NCBI GenBank assembly: GCA_024743405.1 | Contig: JANSWP010000049.1 | Span: 1-54,525 of the forward strand | Source of the DNA: Bacteroidota bacterium | Lineage (GTDB): Bacteria > Bacteroidota > Bacteroidia > Chitinophagales > Saprospiraceae | Direction of reading: 5' to 3' | DNA: 54,525 nucleotides | In this document: positions 26,921 through 34,949 of the stretch, piece by piece | How positions within the stretch are numbered: the first letter of the stretch is position 1 | How the letters are laid out: every line of letters begins with the position of its first letter | Translations under genes and position numbers: made by a program | The notes under the pieces: generated by a model | What the model saw: only the letters and a program-made list of their open reading frames with translations | The model's database searches: none | Told to the model about the DNA's origin: nothing

Positions 26921-29812
26921 TTAGTCGGTTTTCTTCCTTTTCGCTAATTGTGATTTTTGCCATTCGAGTTCCATCCATTCGGATGAAAAATTGGAGAATT
27001 CATTTTCTGAAATAATTGTTTCTACATCCAAAATTATGTCTAATGCCTTTTTTTTAAATTTCTTCTTCTTTGTCTTCTGATACTCGGAAATATTCAATGC
27101 TGACATTTTTAGCTTAAAACGGCATTCCATATCTTTGATGATTAACCCATAAGGTTGAATAAATTTCAAGTGATTCAAATATAGTGTTTCTAACTTTTCC
27201 ATTTCATCATTTTTCAAATGAGTCTTTCCTTGTAATCTTATATAATATTCGAGTCTTTCAAAATATAATTTATTCTCTGCAAAGGGAAAAGAGCCTTCTT
27301 TTGTTGGAATTGATTCTATTGCCTTTTTTTGAGTTAAAATCGCTTTATCATATTGACCCGTATCATCATAAGCTAATGCAATATTTGAGAGATCATGAGC
27401 TATTTTTAGATGAATCAACCCGAAAATGAGGGTATTTATATTTAATGATTGATTATAGCATTCAATTGCCTTAAAGTGTTCTTTTTTGTCATCATAAGCT
27501 ATCCCTAGATTATTGAAATCTCTGGAGACTTTATGGTGGTTTCGTCCGTAAACGAGCGAATCTACATGAAGAGCTTTGCTATGAAATTCAATAGCCTTCT
27601 CATATTCTTCTTTATAATAATAGTTTAGTCCTAAATTTGAAAAATCTTCTCCAACATTTGAGTGGACTTTTCCAAAAACAAGCGTGTCTATATGTAAAGC
27701 TTTACTATTAAACTTAATGGCTTTATCATATTCTCCTTTAGCCTCATGTGCAGCGCCTAACCCTTTAAAATCTATTCCAACATTTGAATTGATTTCTCCA
27801 AAAGCTAGCGTGTCGATATGTAAAGCTTTACTATAAAATTCTAAAGCTTTATCGTATTCTCTTTTGGAAAAATAGACCTGTCCAAAATTTTTGAAATTCT
27901 TGGCAATTTGGGGATGGTTCAACTCCAAAAAAGAGGTGTCAATTTCCATAGCTTTATTGTAATAATCAATCGCCTTATCATGTTCACCTTTGGAAAAATA
28001 AGCTATCCCTAAATTTTTTAAATTTCCGGCTACAGTTAGGTCAAATTCTCCATAAACGAGCGTATCAATATGTAAAGCTTGGTTATGAAACTCAATAGCT
28101 TTATCATATTCTCCTTTGTAATAATAGACTAATCCTAAATTTGTAAAATGTCCTGCTACCACTTGATGATTTTTATCAAAATAACAGCTGTCAATATGTA
28201 GAGCCTTATTGTGAAATTCAATAGCAATATCATATTCCTTTTTGGAACGAAAGGCATTTCCCAAATTTTGGAGATCTATCGCCACATTTGGATGCTTTAT
28301 GCCAAAAGTGAGTGTGTCTATTTGTAAAGCCTTATAATAAAATTCAATAGCTTTATCAAATTCTCTTTTATCCTTATAGGCTACACCTATATTTCTGAAA
28401 CTTGTAGCTACGTTTGGATGTCTTATTCCGTATATGAGAGTATCAATATTTAACGATTGGTTATAATACTCAATTGCTATATCATATTTTCCTTTGAAAA
28501 AATAAGCCATTCCTAAATTATTGAAATCTATCGCTACATTTGGATGTCTTAAACCAAATATTAGAGTATCTACATCTAAGCAATTACTATGAAGTCCAAT
28601 AGCAATATCGTATTCGCCCCATGAGCAATAATAGGATCCTAGATACGAAATATGTCTAATAATCTGAGGGTTGAACCCCTCTTCAACTAGAGTGTCGATA
28701 TGGATAGCTTGACTGGTAAACTCAATGGCTTTATCAATTTCTCCTTTTTGATAATAAGTTATTCCTAAATATGAAAAATCCCCTGCTACCTCAGGGTGAA
28801 TGGCTCCAAAAACGAGGGTGTCTATGATTAATGATAAATTATGAAATTGAATAGCTTTATCATACTCTCCTTTGTACCCATAGGCTAAACCAAGGTTTCT
28901 ATAATTTCCGGCAAACTTTGAATCTGTTAATTTCAAGTTAATTGAATCTATCTGTAGGGCTTGATCAATTACTAGAATTGCTTGATCGTACTTTGCATTT
29001 TGAATAAGACTACCGCCATAGGCAGATAAATATTCTGAATTGTTTTTATCTAAAGACATAGCCTCCTCAAATAATAGGTGGGCTTCTTGATATTTTGACT
29101 TAAATTCTTTAATCAAAGCTAATCGAAAGGCTTTGTATGCCAACTGTTTTTTTGAACGGTGATAATCATTATCCAACAGTTCCTCTACTTCATCAATTTT
29201 CCCATTATCCAATAATTCCTTGGCTTGTTCTGCAATTTTATCAAAATCAGACCTTCTATCCAATTCCTTTTGTAATGTCTTATATCGCTTGATTTGGTTT
29301 TTTAATTGGTTTTGAAAATCATCAATTTTTTTTTGTTTAGAAAGCAAGGAATTACTTATCGCTATAAATGCTTTTGGAGAAATGTCATATCTAATTTGGA
29401 CAGCTCCTAGAGATAAAATTGCAGGACTGTTGTCACCTTGTGTACTAATATAAATATCCCATTCAAGCACATTCTCAAGATTTTTATTGCCCTTGAGTCC
29501 TAATTTATCTTTTGCAGAATTAGTTAGTTCACAGTCTTGAATTTCAGTAGTAGATAGATTTTGATAATCACAAATTAATGATTCCGTTTTACTTATTTGT
29601 TCTTCAAGCTTTGGCTCCGTTTGTTCAAATACTTTTAGTAACTGAATAACCATGTATTCAGAAACATTATACTTTATAGACACATTTTTAGCATAAATGG
29701 CTGGACTTTGGTTTCCGGTTGATAAAAGTGCTGTTTTAGATTGAGCTTGAAGTAAAAGAGGAGTACTTAAGAGTATAAAAAGTATAGTTGTTTTTGGGTG
29801 TTTAGATCTCAT
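26921..29812 (-). CDS. Secreted TPR-repeat protein (kinesin-light-chain-like 42-aa repeats)
   Basis: 963 residues. Signal peptide 1-24 (TTILFILLSTPLLLQAQ). Two copies of a short motif follow: STGNQSPAIYAKNVSIKY at 31-48 and STQGDNSPAILSLGAVQIRY at 123-142. Then a coiled segment, and from about 250 to 860 some fourteen TPR units, thirteen of them with an unusual 42-residue period (LGxAYxxKGEYDKAIEFxxKALxIDTLxFGxxHPxVAxDF). The C-terminal 100 residues are helical and lysine-rich. Such arrays bind partner proteins. The EAD11-transmembrane gene lies 82 bases upstream on the same strand and carries the same STGDNSP motif, so the two are likely to act together. Confidence 0.85.
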   Translation of the reverse strand: MRSKHPKTTILFILLSTPLLLQAQSKTALLSTGNQSPAIYAKNVSIKYNVSEYMVIQLLKVFEQTEPKLEEQISKTESLICDYQNLSTTEIQDCELTNSAKDKLGLKGNKNLENVLEWDIYISTQGDNSPAILSLGAVQIRYDISPKAFIAISNSLLSKQKKIDDFQNQLKNQIKRYKTLQKELDRRSDFDKIAEQAKELLDNGKIDEVEELLDNDYHRSKKQLAYKAFRLALIKEFKSKYQEAHLLFEEAMSLDKNNSEYLSAYGGSLIQNAKYDQAILVIDQALQIDSINLKLTDSKFAGNYRNLGLAYGYKGEYDKAIQFHNLSLIIDTLVFGAIHPEVAGDFSYLGITYYQKGEIDKAIEFTSQAIHIDTLVEEGFNPQIIRHISYLGSYYCSWGEYDIAIGLHSNCLDVDTLIFGLRHPNVAIDFNNLGMAYFFKGKYDIAIEYYNQSLNIDTLIYGIRHPNVATSFRNIGVAYKDKREFDKAIEFYYKALQIDTLTFGIKHPNVAIDLQNLGNAFRSKKEYDIAIEFHNKALHIDSCYFDKNHQVVAGHFTNLGLVYYYKGEYDKAIEFHNQALHIDTLVYGEFDLTVAGNLKNLGIAYFSKGEHDKAIDYYNKAMEIDTSFLELNHPQIAKNFKNFGQVYFSKREYDKALEFYSKALHIDTLAFGEINSNVGIDFKGLGAAHEAKGEYDKAIKFNSKALHIDTLVFGKVHSNVGEDFSNLGLNYYYKEEYEKAIEFHSKALHVDSLVYGRNHHKVSRDFNNLGIAYDDKKEHFKAIECYNQSLNINTLIFGLIHLKIAHDLSNIALAYDDTGQYDKAILTQKKAIESIPTKEGSFPFAENKLYFERLEYYIRLQGKTHLKNDEMEKLETLYLNHLKFIQPYGLIIKDMECRFKLKMSALNISEYQKTKKKKFKKKALDIILDVETIISENEFSNFSSEWMELEWQKSQLAKRKKTD

Positions 29813-29894
29813 TTTTCTTAGTTTTTTAGAGGTATGACAATTTAAGGTTGGGTCCTAACTTTAACTTTCCTGTTTTACCATTAATAGTGGCACT

Positions 29895-30461
29895 CTATTT
29901 TCCTTTTGTTCTTGTTTTAGGCGTTTCTATAGGTGTTGAAGAATTATTTTCTTCTTTCATCGGAGTTGTATTTCCATAACTAACATTTACATCTCCTCCA
30001 GCTTCAATAGGTGGACTATTATCTCCGGTCGATATCATTATTTTAGTGGGTGTACTTGAATCGTCTTCGCTCTTTGGAAACAGGTCTCGAATAGGGACAC
30101 CTATAAATTCTACAATACCTGCCAAAATCCCTATAATTAAACCCACATTACCTAGCCTTTTCCATAAACTTGGTTTTTGATCATTGTCTCCTATAGGTTT
30201 TTCCGGTTCTTTCCTCAACTCTAGGTGCTCAGGAAGTTGGTCAATAATTTCTCTAATAGCTTCAGTAATTATATTTTTTTCTTTGACATATTCCTCTTTT
30301 TCGATTTTCTCTAACAATTGCTTGGCATATAACTGTTTGATTTGTTTATCAATCGAGAATATATCTTTTTGAAAACTAGGAGCAGCGTCAGTAATAGCTT
30401 CAATTACTTGGTGAGTTTTATCTTCGTCCAAAAGGTTCTTTAGGTGAGTATTCAATTTCAT
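29895..30461 (-). CDS. EAD11-like domain plus transmembrane protein
   Basis: Start chosen at the ATG at 30461 (MKLNTHLKNLLDEDKTHQV), not the upstream ATG at 30497, because the domain begins there; this gives 188 residues. Residues 5-80 resemble effector-associated domain 11 (HQVIEAITDAAPSFQKDIFSI...IREIIDQLP), a helical adaptor in bacterial conflict systems. A transmembrane helix follows at 105-128 (VGLIIGILAGIVEFIGVP), and then STGDNSPPIEAGGDVNVSYG at 144-163, a motif also found twice in the TPR protein encoded next. Adaptor and membrane anchor are therefore combined. The system and its enzyme partner are not identified. Confidence 0.65.
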   Translation of the reverse strand: MKLNTHLKNLLDEDKTHQVIEAITDAAPSFQKDIFSIDKQIKQLYAKQLLEKIEKEEYVKEKNIITEAIREIIDQLPEHLELRKEPEKPIGDNDQKPSLWKRLGNVGLIIGILAGIVEFIGVPIRDLFPKSEDDSSTPTKIMISTGDNSPPIEAGGDVNVSYGNTTPMKEENNSSTPIETPKTRTKGK

Positions 30462-30497
30462 TCCGATTAGATTTAATGAGACTCGAAACAAAAACAT

Positions 30498-31018
30498 AAC
30501 TGATAGCTAAAAACGATTTAGTCTTTTTGATCTTTAACCATTGGTAAAGACTCAGTTAATAGTAATTGTCCCAGAAAACTAATATTATATCTAATTTTAT
30601 ACCATATATAACATCGCTATAAAATGAGGACAATACCGGAATGAGGATCTAACATAGTTTTCCTTTTATTTTTTCTATTCGGTTGTGGTGAGGTTGTCTA
30701 GGAAAACATCTTCTTCTCCATTCTCCCATACATCAACAAACAGGTTACATGGTAAATATCGTTTTCATCTTTGGTCCCATTTCATTTTCGGATTGATGCC
30801 CTTCAAGATATGTCCTAACACTAAACAACTCATTTTTATGCAGTGTTCGATTAAGCGGGGTTACTAAAATCACCTCAATCCTGATGGATATCTGATGGAA
30901 ATTGCTTCATTTATCGTTCGGTTCAGTGAAGTGTTTATTGTAAGTTATTATATGGCTGCCATATATAATTAAAAAAAGATATAGACTCCCTATATTCACC
31001 ACAGAAAAAATTGTATCG
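30498..31018. promoter_or_regulatory. 520-base gap with a TATATGGC/GCCATATA palindrome
   Basis: No credible gene. A palindrome, TATATGGC (30949-30956), T, GCCATATA (30958-30965), lies about 55 bases upstream of the FGE-fold gene start at 31019 and is a candidate operator for it. The stretch 30685-30867 has open frames but no recognisable product. Confidence 0.45.
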
Positions 31019-31798
31019 ATGAACCCAATAGATAAAAAACCATTACTTCCTGTTCTGACCTTCCCCCTTCCCGACCTTAATATGGTTTTGGTAGAAGCCC
31101 ACTCCGCTGATGATTTTTTTATGATGGGCGATGATGATAATAGTAGCCCTAAAGATGAAAAACCTGCACATCGGGTCTCCATCACTCAACCATATTACAT
31201 CGGTCAATATCAGGTAACACAGGCTCTCTATCGGGAAGTAACGAAAACGAATCCATCAAGACGAAAAGGCAAGAACCGTCCTGTTGAAACGGTTTCATGG
31301 GATGCTGCCAAGGTTTTCATTGACAAGCTAAATGATTCAGATGCGGTTAAAGCATACAAAGCGACTCATACCCTAGAAGGTGAATTTCGACTGCCAACGG
31401 AAGCTGAGTGGGAATTTGCAGCCCGTGGTGGCATTCACAGCCAGGGTTATCAATATTGCGGCAGCGATGATCTAAAACAGGTAGGTTGGTATAGAGATAA
31501 TAGTGGTGGAGAAACGAAACCAGTTGGTTTATTACTGCCGAACGAATTAGGGCTTTATGATATGAGTGGAAATGTATTTGAGTGGTGTGAAGATGATTGG
31601 CATTCCAATTATAATTCACTAAATCGACCCGATGATGGTAGTCCCTGGATTGATTCGCCTAGGAATACTCGTCGTGTGGTTCGCGGCGGCTACTATTTCC
31701 TCAATCCGTTCCTTTGTCGTCCTACTCATCGCTACGATCGCTCCGGCCGCGGCGTCAACTTTTTTGGGTTTCGGGTGGTGTTTTTCCCTTCAGTTTAG
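31019..31798 (+). CDS. FGE-sulfatase-fold (C-type-lectin-like) protein, probable DGR target
   Basis: 259 residues with the formylglycine-generating-enzyme fold: FFMMGDDDNSS, PYYIGQYQVTQALYREV, RLPTEAEWEFAARGG, GLYDMSGNVFEWCEDDW and RVVRGGYYF. No signal peptide. The last 35 codons carry the signature of a DGR variable region (see the separate entry): the substituted positions of the usual GGSWxNNPxNxRxAxR pattern are occupied by mixed residues, all coded by NNC or NNT. FGE-fold proteins are the commonest DGR targets, and they use the variable patch to bind ligands. It is one of few plus-strand genes and has no partner nearby. Without the DGR machinery it could still be a normal surface-binding FGE paralogue. 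Confidence 0.85.
   Translation: MNPIDKKPLLPVLTFPLPDLNMVLVEAHSADDFFMMGDDDNSSPKDEKPAHRVSITQPYYIGQYQVTQALYREVTKTNPSRRKGKNRPVETVSWDAAKVFIDKLNDSDAVKAYKATHTLEGEFRLPTEAEWEFAARGGIHSQGYQYCGSDDLKQVGWYRDNSGGETKPVGLLLPNELGLYDMSGNVFEWCEDDWHSNYNSLNRPDDGSPWIDSPRNTRRVVRGGYYFLNPFLCRPTHRYDRSGRGVNFFGFRVVFFPSV
31673..31777 (+). other. Putative DGR variable region (VR) at the 3' end of the FGE-fold gene
   Basis: Codons 223-252. After GGC GGC the positions expected to be variable read Y Y F L N, F L, H, Y D R S, R, V N F, and almost every one is NNC or NNT (TAC, TAT, TTC, CTC, TTC, CTT, CAT, TAC, GAT, CGC, TCC, CGC, GTC, AAC), as produced by random replacement of the two adenines in AAC/AAT template codons. Fixed codons (CCG, CGT, CCT, GGC) between them carry no such pattern. 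The segment is GC-rich compared with the rest of the gene. No template repeat with the same fixed bases exists in the window. Confidence 0.6.
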
Positions 31799-31807
31799 GA
31801 AAGTCCA

Positions 31808-31846
31808 TCCGACAAACCCGTGAGCAAAAAAGGAGCAAGCGTCGGA
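31808..31846. repeat. Hairpin just after the putative VR (TCCGAC/GTCGGA)
   Basis: TCCGAC (31808-31813) pairs with GTCGGA (31841-31846). DGRs often have a stem-loop right after the variable region that aids mutagenic homing. It is followed by a purine-rich tract to about 31920. The rest of 31847-32189 has no gene. Confidence 0.4.
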
Positions 31847-32189
31847 GCGTGAGAGAGTAGGGAAGGAGGGACGACTGACCAACGAAGGAAGGCGGAGGAA
31901 GCAAGCGGGAAGGTTCGAAATTTTGAAAAAACAAGGTACAAGTTTTCGTGTTTTGAAAATTATTTGATTGTCTTTTTCGGAATAGGGTATTAGATCTACC
32001 TGCTCTGAAGTTCGAAAAAAAAATCGCCAGCCTCTGAACTCAGAGACTGACGAGCATAAAATCAACACACGACTTATTATATTTTAGGATTGCTTTAGAT
32101 ACCTGTTACCAGCGCAAAAAATAAGCTGATAAATTATCCGGAGACTAGTTCTCTTTTCACTAGAAATTCGATCCGAACCCTTTGTTGAT

Positions 32190-32227
32190 GGTGTAAAAAA
32201 CACCTCATTGCCAATCAAGGCAATGAG
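32190..32227 (-). terminator. Double hairpin terminator
   Basis: CTCATTGCC (32204-32212) pairs with GGCAATGAG (32219-32227), a perfect 9-bp stem. Read on the minus strand it is followed by GTGTTTTTTACACC, a U-rich tract that can itself fold (GGTGT/ACACC, 32190-32204). It lies 165 bases after the stop of the minus-strand gene at 32393. The segment 32228-32392 shows nothing else. Confidence 0.55.
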
Positions 32228-32392
32228 ATAATAAAAATTCAATTAACGGAAAATAGAGAAATCAACCCGTTCACCAATAGTAGGAAGATCATCTATTACA
32301 TTCGTTCCAGTATTTCTAAATAGGTAACCTTAAAAGCCAAATTAATTTGAATTTCTTTTTTGGTTACCCATTCTCTTCTCAGAAACTAATCT

Positions 32393-32986
32393 TCATTTTG
32401 ATCCCAAGGGCGAGCGGTGCGTTGGCTTGCGTTTGCGAAAATCAGTGACGATTGAGGTGGCCTTGCGGTTAGGTCGTGACTGATGCGCGTCGCCTGCCGT
32501 GTGGGTAGGTTCAGGGAAGCAAGACGGCTGGCAATTTGCCGAGTGGGCTATCGCCGCCCTGGCTTTCGAACCGTTCCCTTCTTTCCTTGTGGCGCTTGAT
32601 TTTGATGATTGATTCCATTTCTTCTTTAGGCTCCAACTCCACTTCACTGGATAAGTAGTAAAGAGGTTGGCACCTTCCTTTGGAGTCAATAATTCCGATG
32701 GGAAAAAAATTATCGTTTCACTTCGGTCTGCTTCTGTTAATATCCAGATTCTTTCATCCTCATGGATATTTTTCAACTTGATTGGTAAAAGATAATTTGA
32801 TTCTATCGAAAGTCCCATTTTCACAGACACATCATTTACCTGTTTATCCCTTTTACTCAATTCTCCCCAATCGCCAGTAGCGTGCCGTCGGATCGAGGTC
32901 TTTACGAATTCTGCAAATAGAGCGGATTCTTCAACTTTTTCACTGACCGTTTTGGTCCAGGTAAGTTTTCCTAATTTGAATTTCAT
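32393..32986 (-). CDS. Conserved plasmid/ICE-type protein with foreign C-terminal extension
   Basis: 197 residues in the open frame. Residues 1-97 match a small conserved family common on plasmids and integrative elements (RRHATGDWGELSKRDKQVND then ERIWILTEADRSETIIFFPS); those proteins normally stop at about 100 residues, right after FPSEY. Here the frame continues for another hundred residues of serine-, arginine- and proline-rich sequence (32393-32590), coded by clearly more GC-rich DNA than the first half. I read that as fusion to inserted non-coding DNA that removed the original stop. The first half is likely the functional protein; its role is unknown. Confidence 0.6.
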   Translation of the reverse strand: MKFKLGKLTWTKTVSEKVEESALFAEFVKTSIRRHATGDWGELSKRDKQVNDVSVKMGLSIESNYLLPIKLKNIHEDERIWILTEADRSETIIFFPSELLTPKEGANLFTTYPVKWSWSLKKKWNQSSKSSATRKEGNGSKARAAIAHSANCQPSCFPEPTHTAGDAHQSRPNRKATSIVTDFRKRKPTHRSPLGSK

Positions 32987-33119
32987 TTGATTGTATTTTT
33001 TATGGGGGGAATAGGGTTTGGGGTTCTCCTATTATGAGGTTATATAATAAGGCTAGCTATTCCATAATTAGGAATTGAAAGCCTTGATTCAAAGTATTTT
33101 CTCAAGGGGTTTTGGAAAC

Positions 33120-33151
33120 GTAGCGGCGACAAAACGACCAATCGCCGCTAC
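33120..33151. repeat. GC-rich perfect stem-loop
   Basis: GTAGCGGCGA (33120-33129) and TCGCCGCTAC (33142-33151), 12-base loop, in AT-rich surroundings and just past the stop of the minus-strand gene at 33169. It lacks a U-tract on the minus strand, so it may be a processing or REP-like element and not a classical terminator. Confidence 0.5.
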
Positions 33152-33168
33152 TAAAAAAAACAGGGCAA

Positions 33169-33837
33169 TTATGCGGCAACGGATTCGCCATTCGAAGAAA
33201 ATTCTTCGATCAAAGCAATTGTCCGTTGCTTCTCATCCTCGATTTCCTTTTCTGTGAGTGTTTTTCCATCACTCCAATTTTCAAAAAAGAGGGTCTTTGA
33301 ATCGACCGTATCACTGCGGTAGATATGGGAATGTTTGTCCAAAATATTTTGGTAAACGGTTTTCCATATTTTCAAATCCTCCTCATTGATCATTTCAAAT
33401 TCGAAAAACGCCATGTAGTATTTTGCCCCGTCTTTATTCTGCTTTTGCTCCAATCTGATATTCCAAACCACTTCACACAATCCCCGATTTTCGTAAAATA
33501 AATCTCGGGCTGCTTCACTCAGGTTATTGACGCTAAAATCATGAAACATAAAAACGGAAAGATGTCCAGCTTCATTTAAAAAATAGACCTCACACCATTT
33601 CTTTTCTGGTTGTCCAAATAGTCCATCTTGGAGGCAACGAAAAGCAATTGGAATCACTTTGAAACCCTGCCCAGGCTTGGTGATTTGTTGACGACCTTCC
33701 AGATTCAAAACGCCTTTGCCTAGGTCCAAACGGTAGGAGCGCGGATTACCAATCATATATCGAGGTATTAAAATTTCACCGTCTTTTGAAACAAGATTTT
33801 TAGTGTTACATATTGGTTGTAATTTCTTTGTTGACAT
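33169..33837 (-). CDS. Hypothetical mobile-element protein, 222 aa
   Basis: Not recognised with confidence. A soluble mixed alpha/beta protein (SKDGEILIPRYMIGNPRSYRL, IAFRCLQDGLFGQPEKKWCE, YMAFFEFEMINEEDL). No signal peptide or membrane segment. It lies between a plasmid-type gene and small unknown genes on the same strand. Composition is ordinary for the window. The ATG at 33837 follows the A/T-rich leader usual here. Most likely an accessory protein of a plasmid or ICE. Confidence 0.7.
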   Translation of the reverse strand: MSTKKLQPICNTKNLVSKDGEILIPRYMIGNPRSYRLDLGKGVLNLEGRQQITKPGQGFKVIPIAFRCLQDGLFGQPEKKWCEVYFLNEAGHLSVFMFHDFSVNNLSEAARDLFYENRGLCEVVWNIRLEQKQNKDGAKYYMAFFEFEMINEEDLKIWKTVYQNILDKHSHIYRSDTVDSKTLFFENWSDGKTLTEKEIEDEKQRTIALIEEFSSNGESVAA

Positions 33838-33948
33838 GATTTTTAAATTTTGGTTTTTTGAAAAGCAGCCGTGAACTTTTTATCAAAGTCCACGTACTGC
33901 ATTCAATTAAAGAATGATGTTTTATCATTCCTATTAAAAAGAAGTTTT

Positions 33949-34161
33949 TTACATGGCTTTGAGTTCTTTCATAAGCAATTCAAGCCTTTTCAATTTTGCT
34001 TTAATTTCATTGAGTCGAATACATTCTTGATTCAATACAGCTACCTCAGCAGCTTCTTCGGGTGTTTTGTGTCCTCGGGCTCGGATATTCCGAATAGTTT
34101 GAGAATCGGCAAAACAGCCCCATTGTTTCAAGATTTCTTGCGTGTTTTTTGTGAAAGACAT
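33949..34161 (-). CDS. Small coiled-coil hypothetical protein, 70 aa
   Basis: I take the ATG at 34161 (MSFTKNTQEILKQWGCFAD), not the frame's first ATG at 34245, which lies in a hairpin and MITE-like sequence. The product is helical: a short SxxxIRNIRARGHKTPEEA turn followed by a leucine-zipper-like C-terminus (LNEIKAKLKRLELLMKELK). Unknown family; could be a small DNA-binding or antitoxin-like protein. Confidence 0.55.
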   Translation of the reverse strand: MSFTKNTQEILKQWGCFADSQTIRNIRARGHKTPEEAAEVAVLNQECIRLNEIKAKLKRLELLMKELKAM

Positions 34162-34198
34162 AACAATTAAATTGAGGGTTAAATAATAGTGTTTGTTA

Positions 34199-34219
34199 TA
34201 GCCCCCATTCAGGGGGCTA
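34199..34219. repeat. GC-rich hairpin TAGCCCCC/GGGGGCTA
   Basis: Perfect 8-bp stem, loop ATTCA, abutting the MITE-like element and 38 bases upstream of the 34161 ATG. No U-tract in either direction. Confidence 0.5.
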
Positions 34220-34376
34220 AGCACCTGAGTATATATTATCGACACTTTGATCGAGGCTATTTTTTCGATAATCGAGGCAAAAAATATTTGAATAGCCTAG
34301 TTATTGAAATATTTTTTAACGATGAGTATTGGAAAAAGAGTCTGCTCAGAGTGCCGATCATATGTGCTCAGGTGCT
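34220..34376. mobile_element. MITE-like element with about 25-34 bp terminal inverted repeats
   Basis: AGCACCTGAG (34220-34229) and CTCAGGTGCT (34367-34376) are perfect inverted ends, and similarity extends inward to about 34 bases with roughly three quarters of positions matching. An inner inverted pair, AGGCTATT near 34254 and AATAGCCT near 34294, adds palindromic structure. Length 157 bases, no gene. It sits between the stop of the 34383 gene and the hairpin at 34199. Confidence 0.6.
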
Positions 34377-34382
34377 TTATAT

Positions 34383-34736
34383 TCAGAATGGCATAAATGC
34401 CGATTGAATCATGAATTTTACATCTTCTTCACTCAATCGTGAAAAACAAACGAGTGTCTTTTCATCAATGAGCGTCACATCATTGATACCTGGCAATTGA
34501 TCAAAGGAAGTATTGGTTTGAAAATCCCCTTTTTCATCGGGGGGAATGATGGCGATGTAGCCACCATTAGGAAAGTCGTAAACGGAGAATTCAGGTGCAA
34601 AAGCAGAAATATCACCGTAACATTTTCGGGACGAATCGACCCATTTTTTGTTTTGAAGATATTCCCTGTTGTGGGAATTTTGAGCGGAGACGACACGAGC
34701 GGTCTCGACGCTGTCGGATAAGAATTTTTCTTGCAT
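34383..34736 (-). CDS. Hypothetical protein, 117 aa
   Basis: Not recognised. Soluble, acidic (DISAFAPEFSVYDFPNGGYIAIIPPDEKGDF and LSEEDVKFMIQSAF). Divergent from the SLOG-family gene at 34949, and both genes have an identical 20-base leader directly before the ATG, so they are probably controlled together. The stop is 6 bases from the MITE-like element. Confidence 0.6.
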   Translation of the reverse strand: MQEKFLSDSVETARVVSAQNSHNREYLQNKKWVDSSRKCYGDISAFAPEFSVYDFPNGGYIAIIPPDEKGDFQTNTSFDQLPGINDVTLIDEKTLVCFSRLSEEDVKFMIQSAFMPF

Positions 34737-34757
34737 TTTTTAGCTATTTTTTTGTTT
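34737..34757 (-). promoter_or_regulatory. Shared leader, minus-strand copy
   Basis: On the minus strand AAACAAAAAAATAGCTAAAA directly precedes the ATG of the 34383-34736 gene. The same 20 bases precede the divergent gene at 34949, and a shorter ACAAAAAAATAGCT copy lies at 35674-35687. Between the two leaders is a T/A-homopolymer-rich divergent promoter region. Confidence 0.6.
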
Positions 34758-34929
34758 AAAACAATACTCTAATATACTGAATATCAGTGATTTAAGCAAA
34801 TTTTTTTGTTTCTTTTTTTTATTGTTTCAAACATTTTTTTTTAAGTATAAACCAAATAAATAAGCAACATAACAATATAAATACAATAGGAAAATTCATC
34901 AACTTTTTGTATCTTAAAGTAAATATTTA

Positions 34930-34949
34930 AAACAAAAAAATAGCTAAAA
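34930..34949 (+). promoter_or_regulatory. Shared leader, plus-strand copy
   Basis: AAACAAAAAAATAGCTAAAA ends at the first base of the SLOG gene ATG. Identical to the leader of the divergent neighbour (inverted, 172 bases away). A-rich leaders replace Shine-Dalgarno sequences in Bacteroidota, but 20 identical bases suggest a shared regulator or recent duplication. Confidence 0.6.

Noticed and set aside
27300-28950. Tandem DNA repeat or CRISPR-like array
   Set aside because: The 126-bp periodicity comes from the 42-residue TPR units of the coding gene.
33060-33180. Search for the DGR template repeat
   Set aside because: The GC-rich, A-containing segment here lacks the fixed bases of the variable region (GGCGGC, CCG, TGTCGTCCTACT, GGGTTTCGG); no other candidate in the window.
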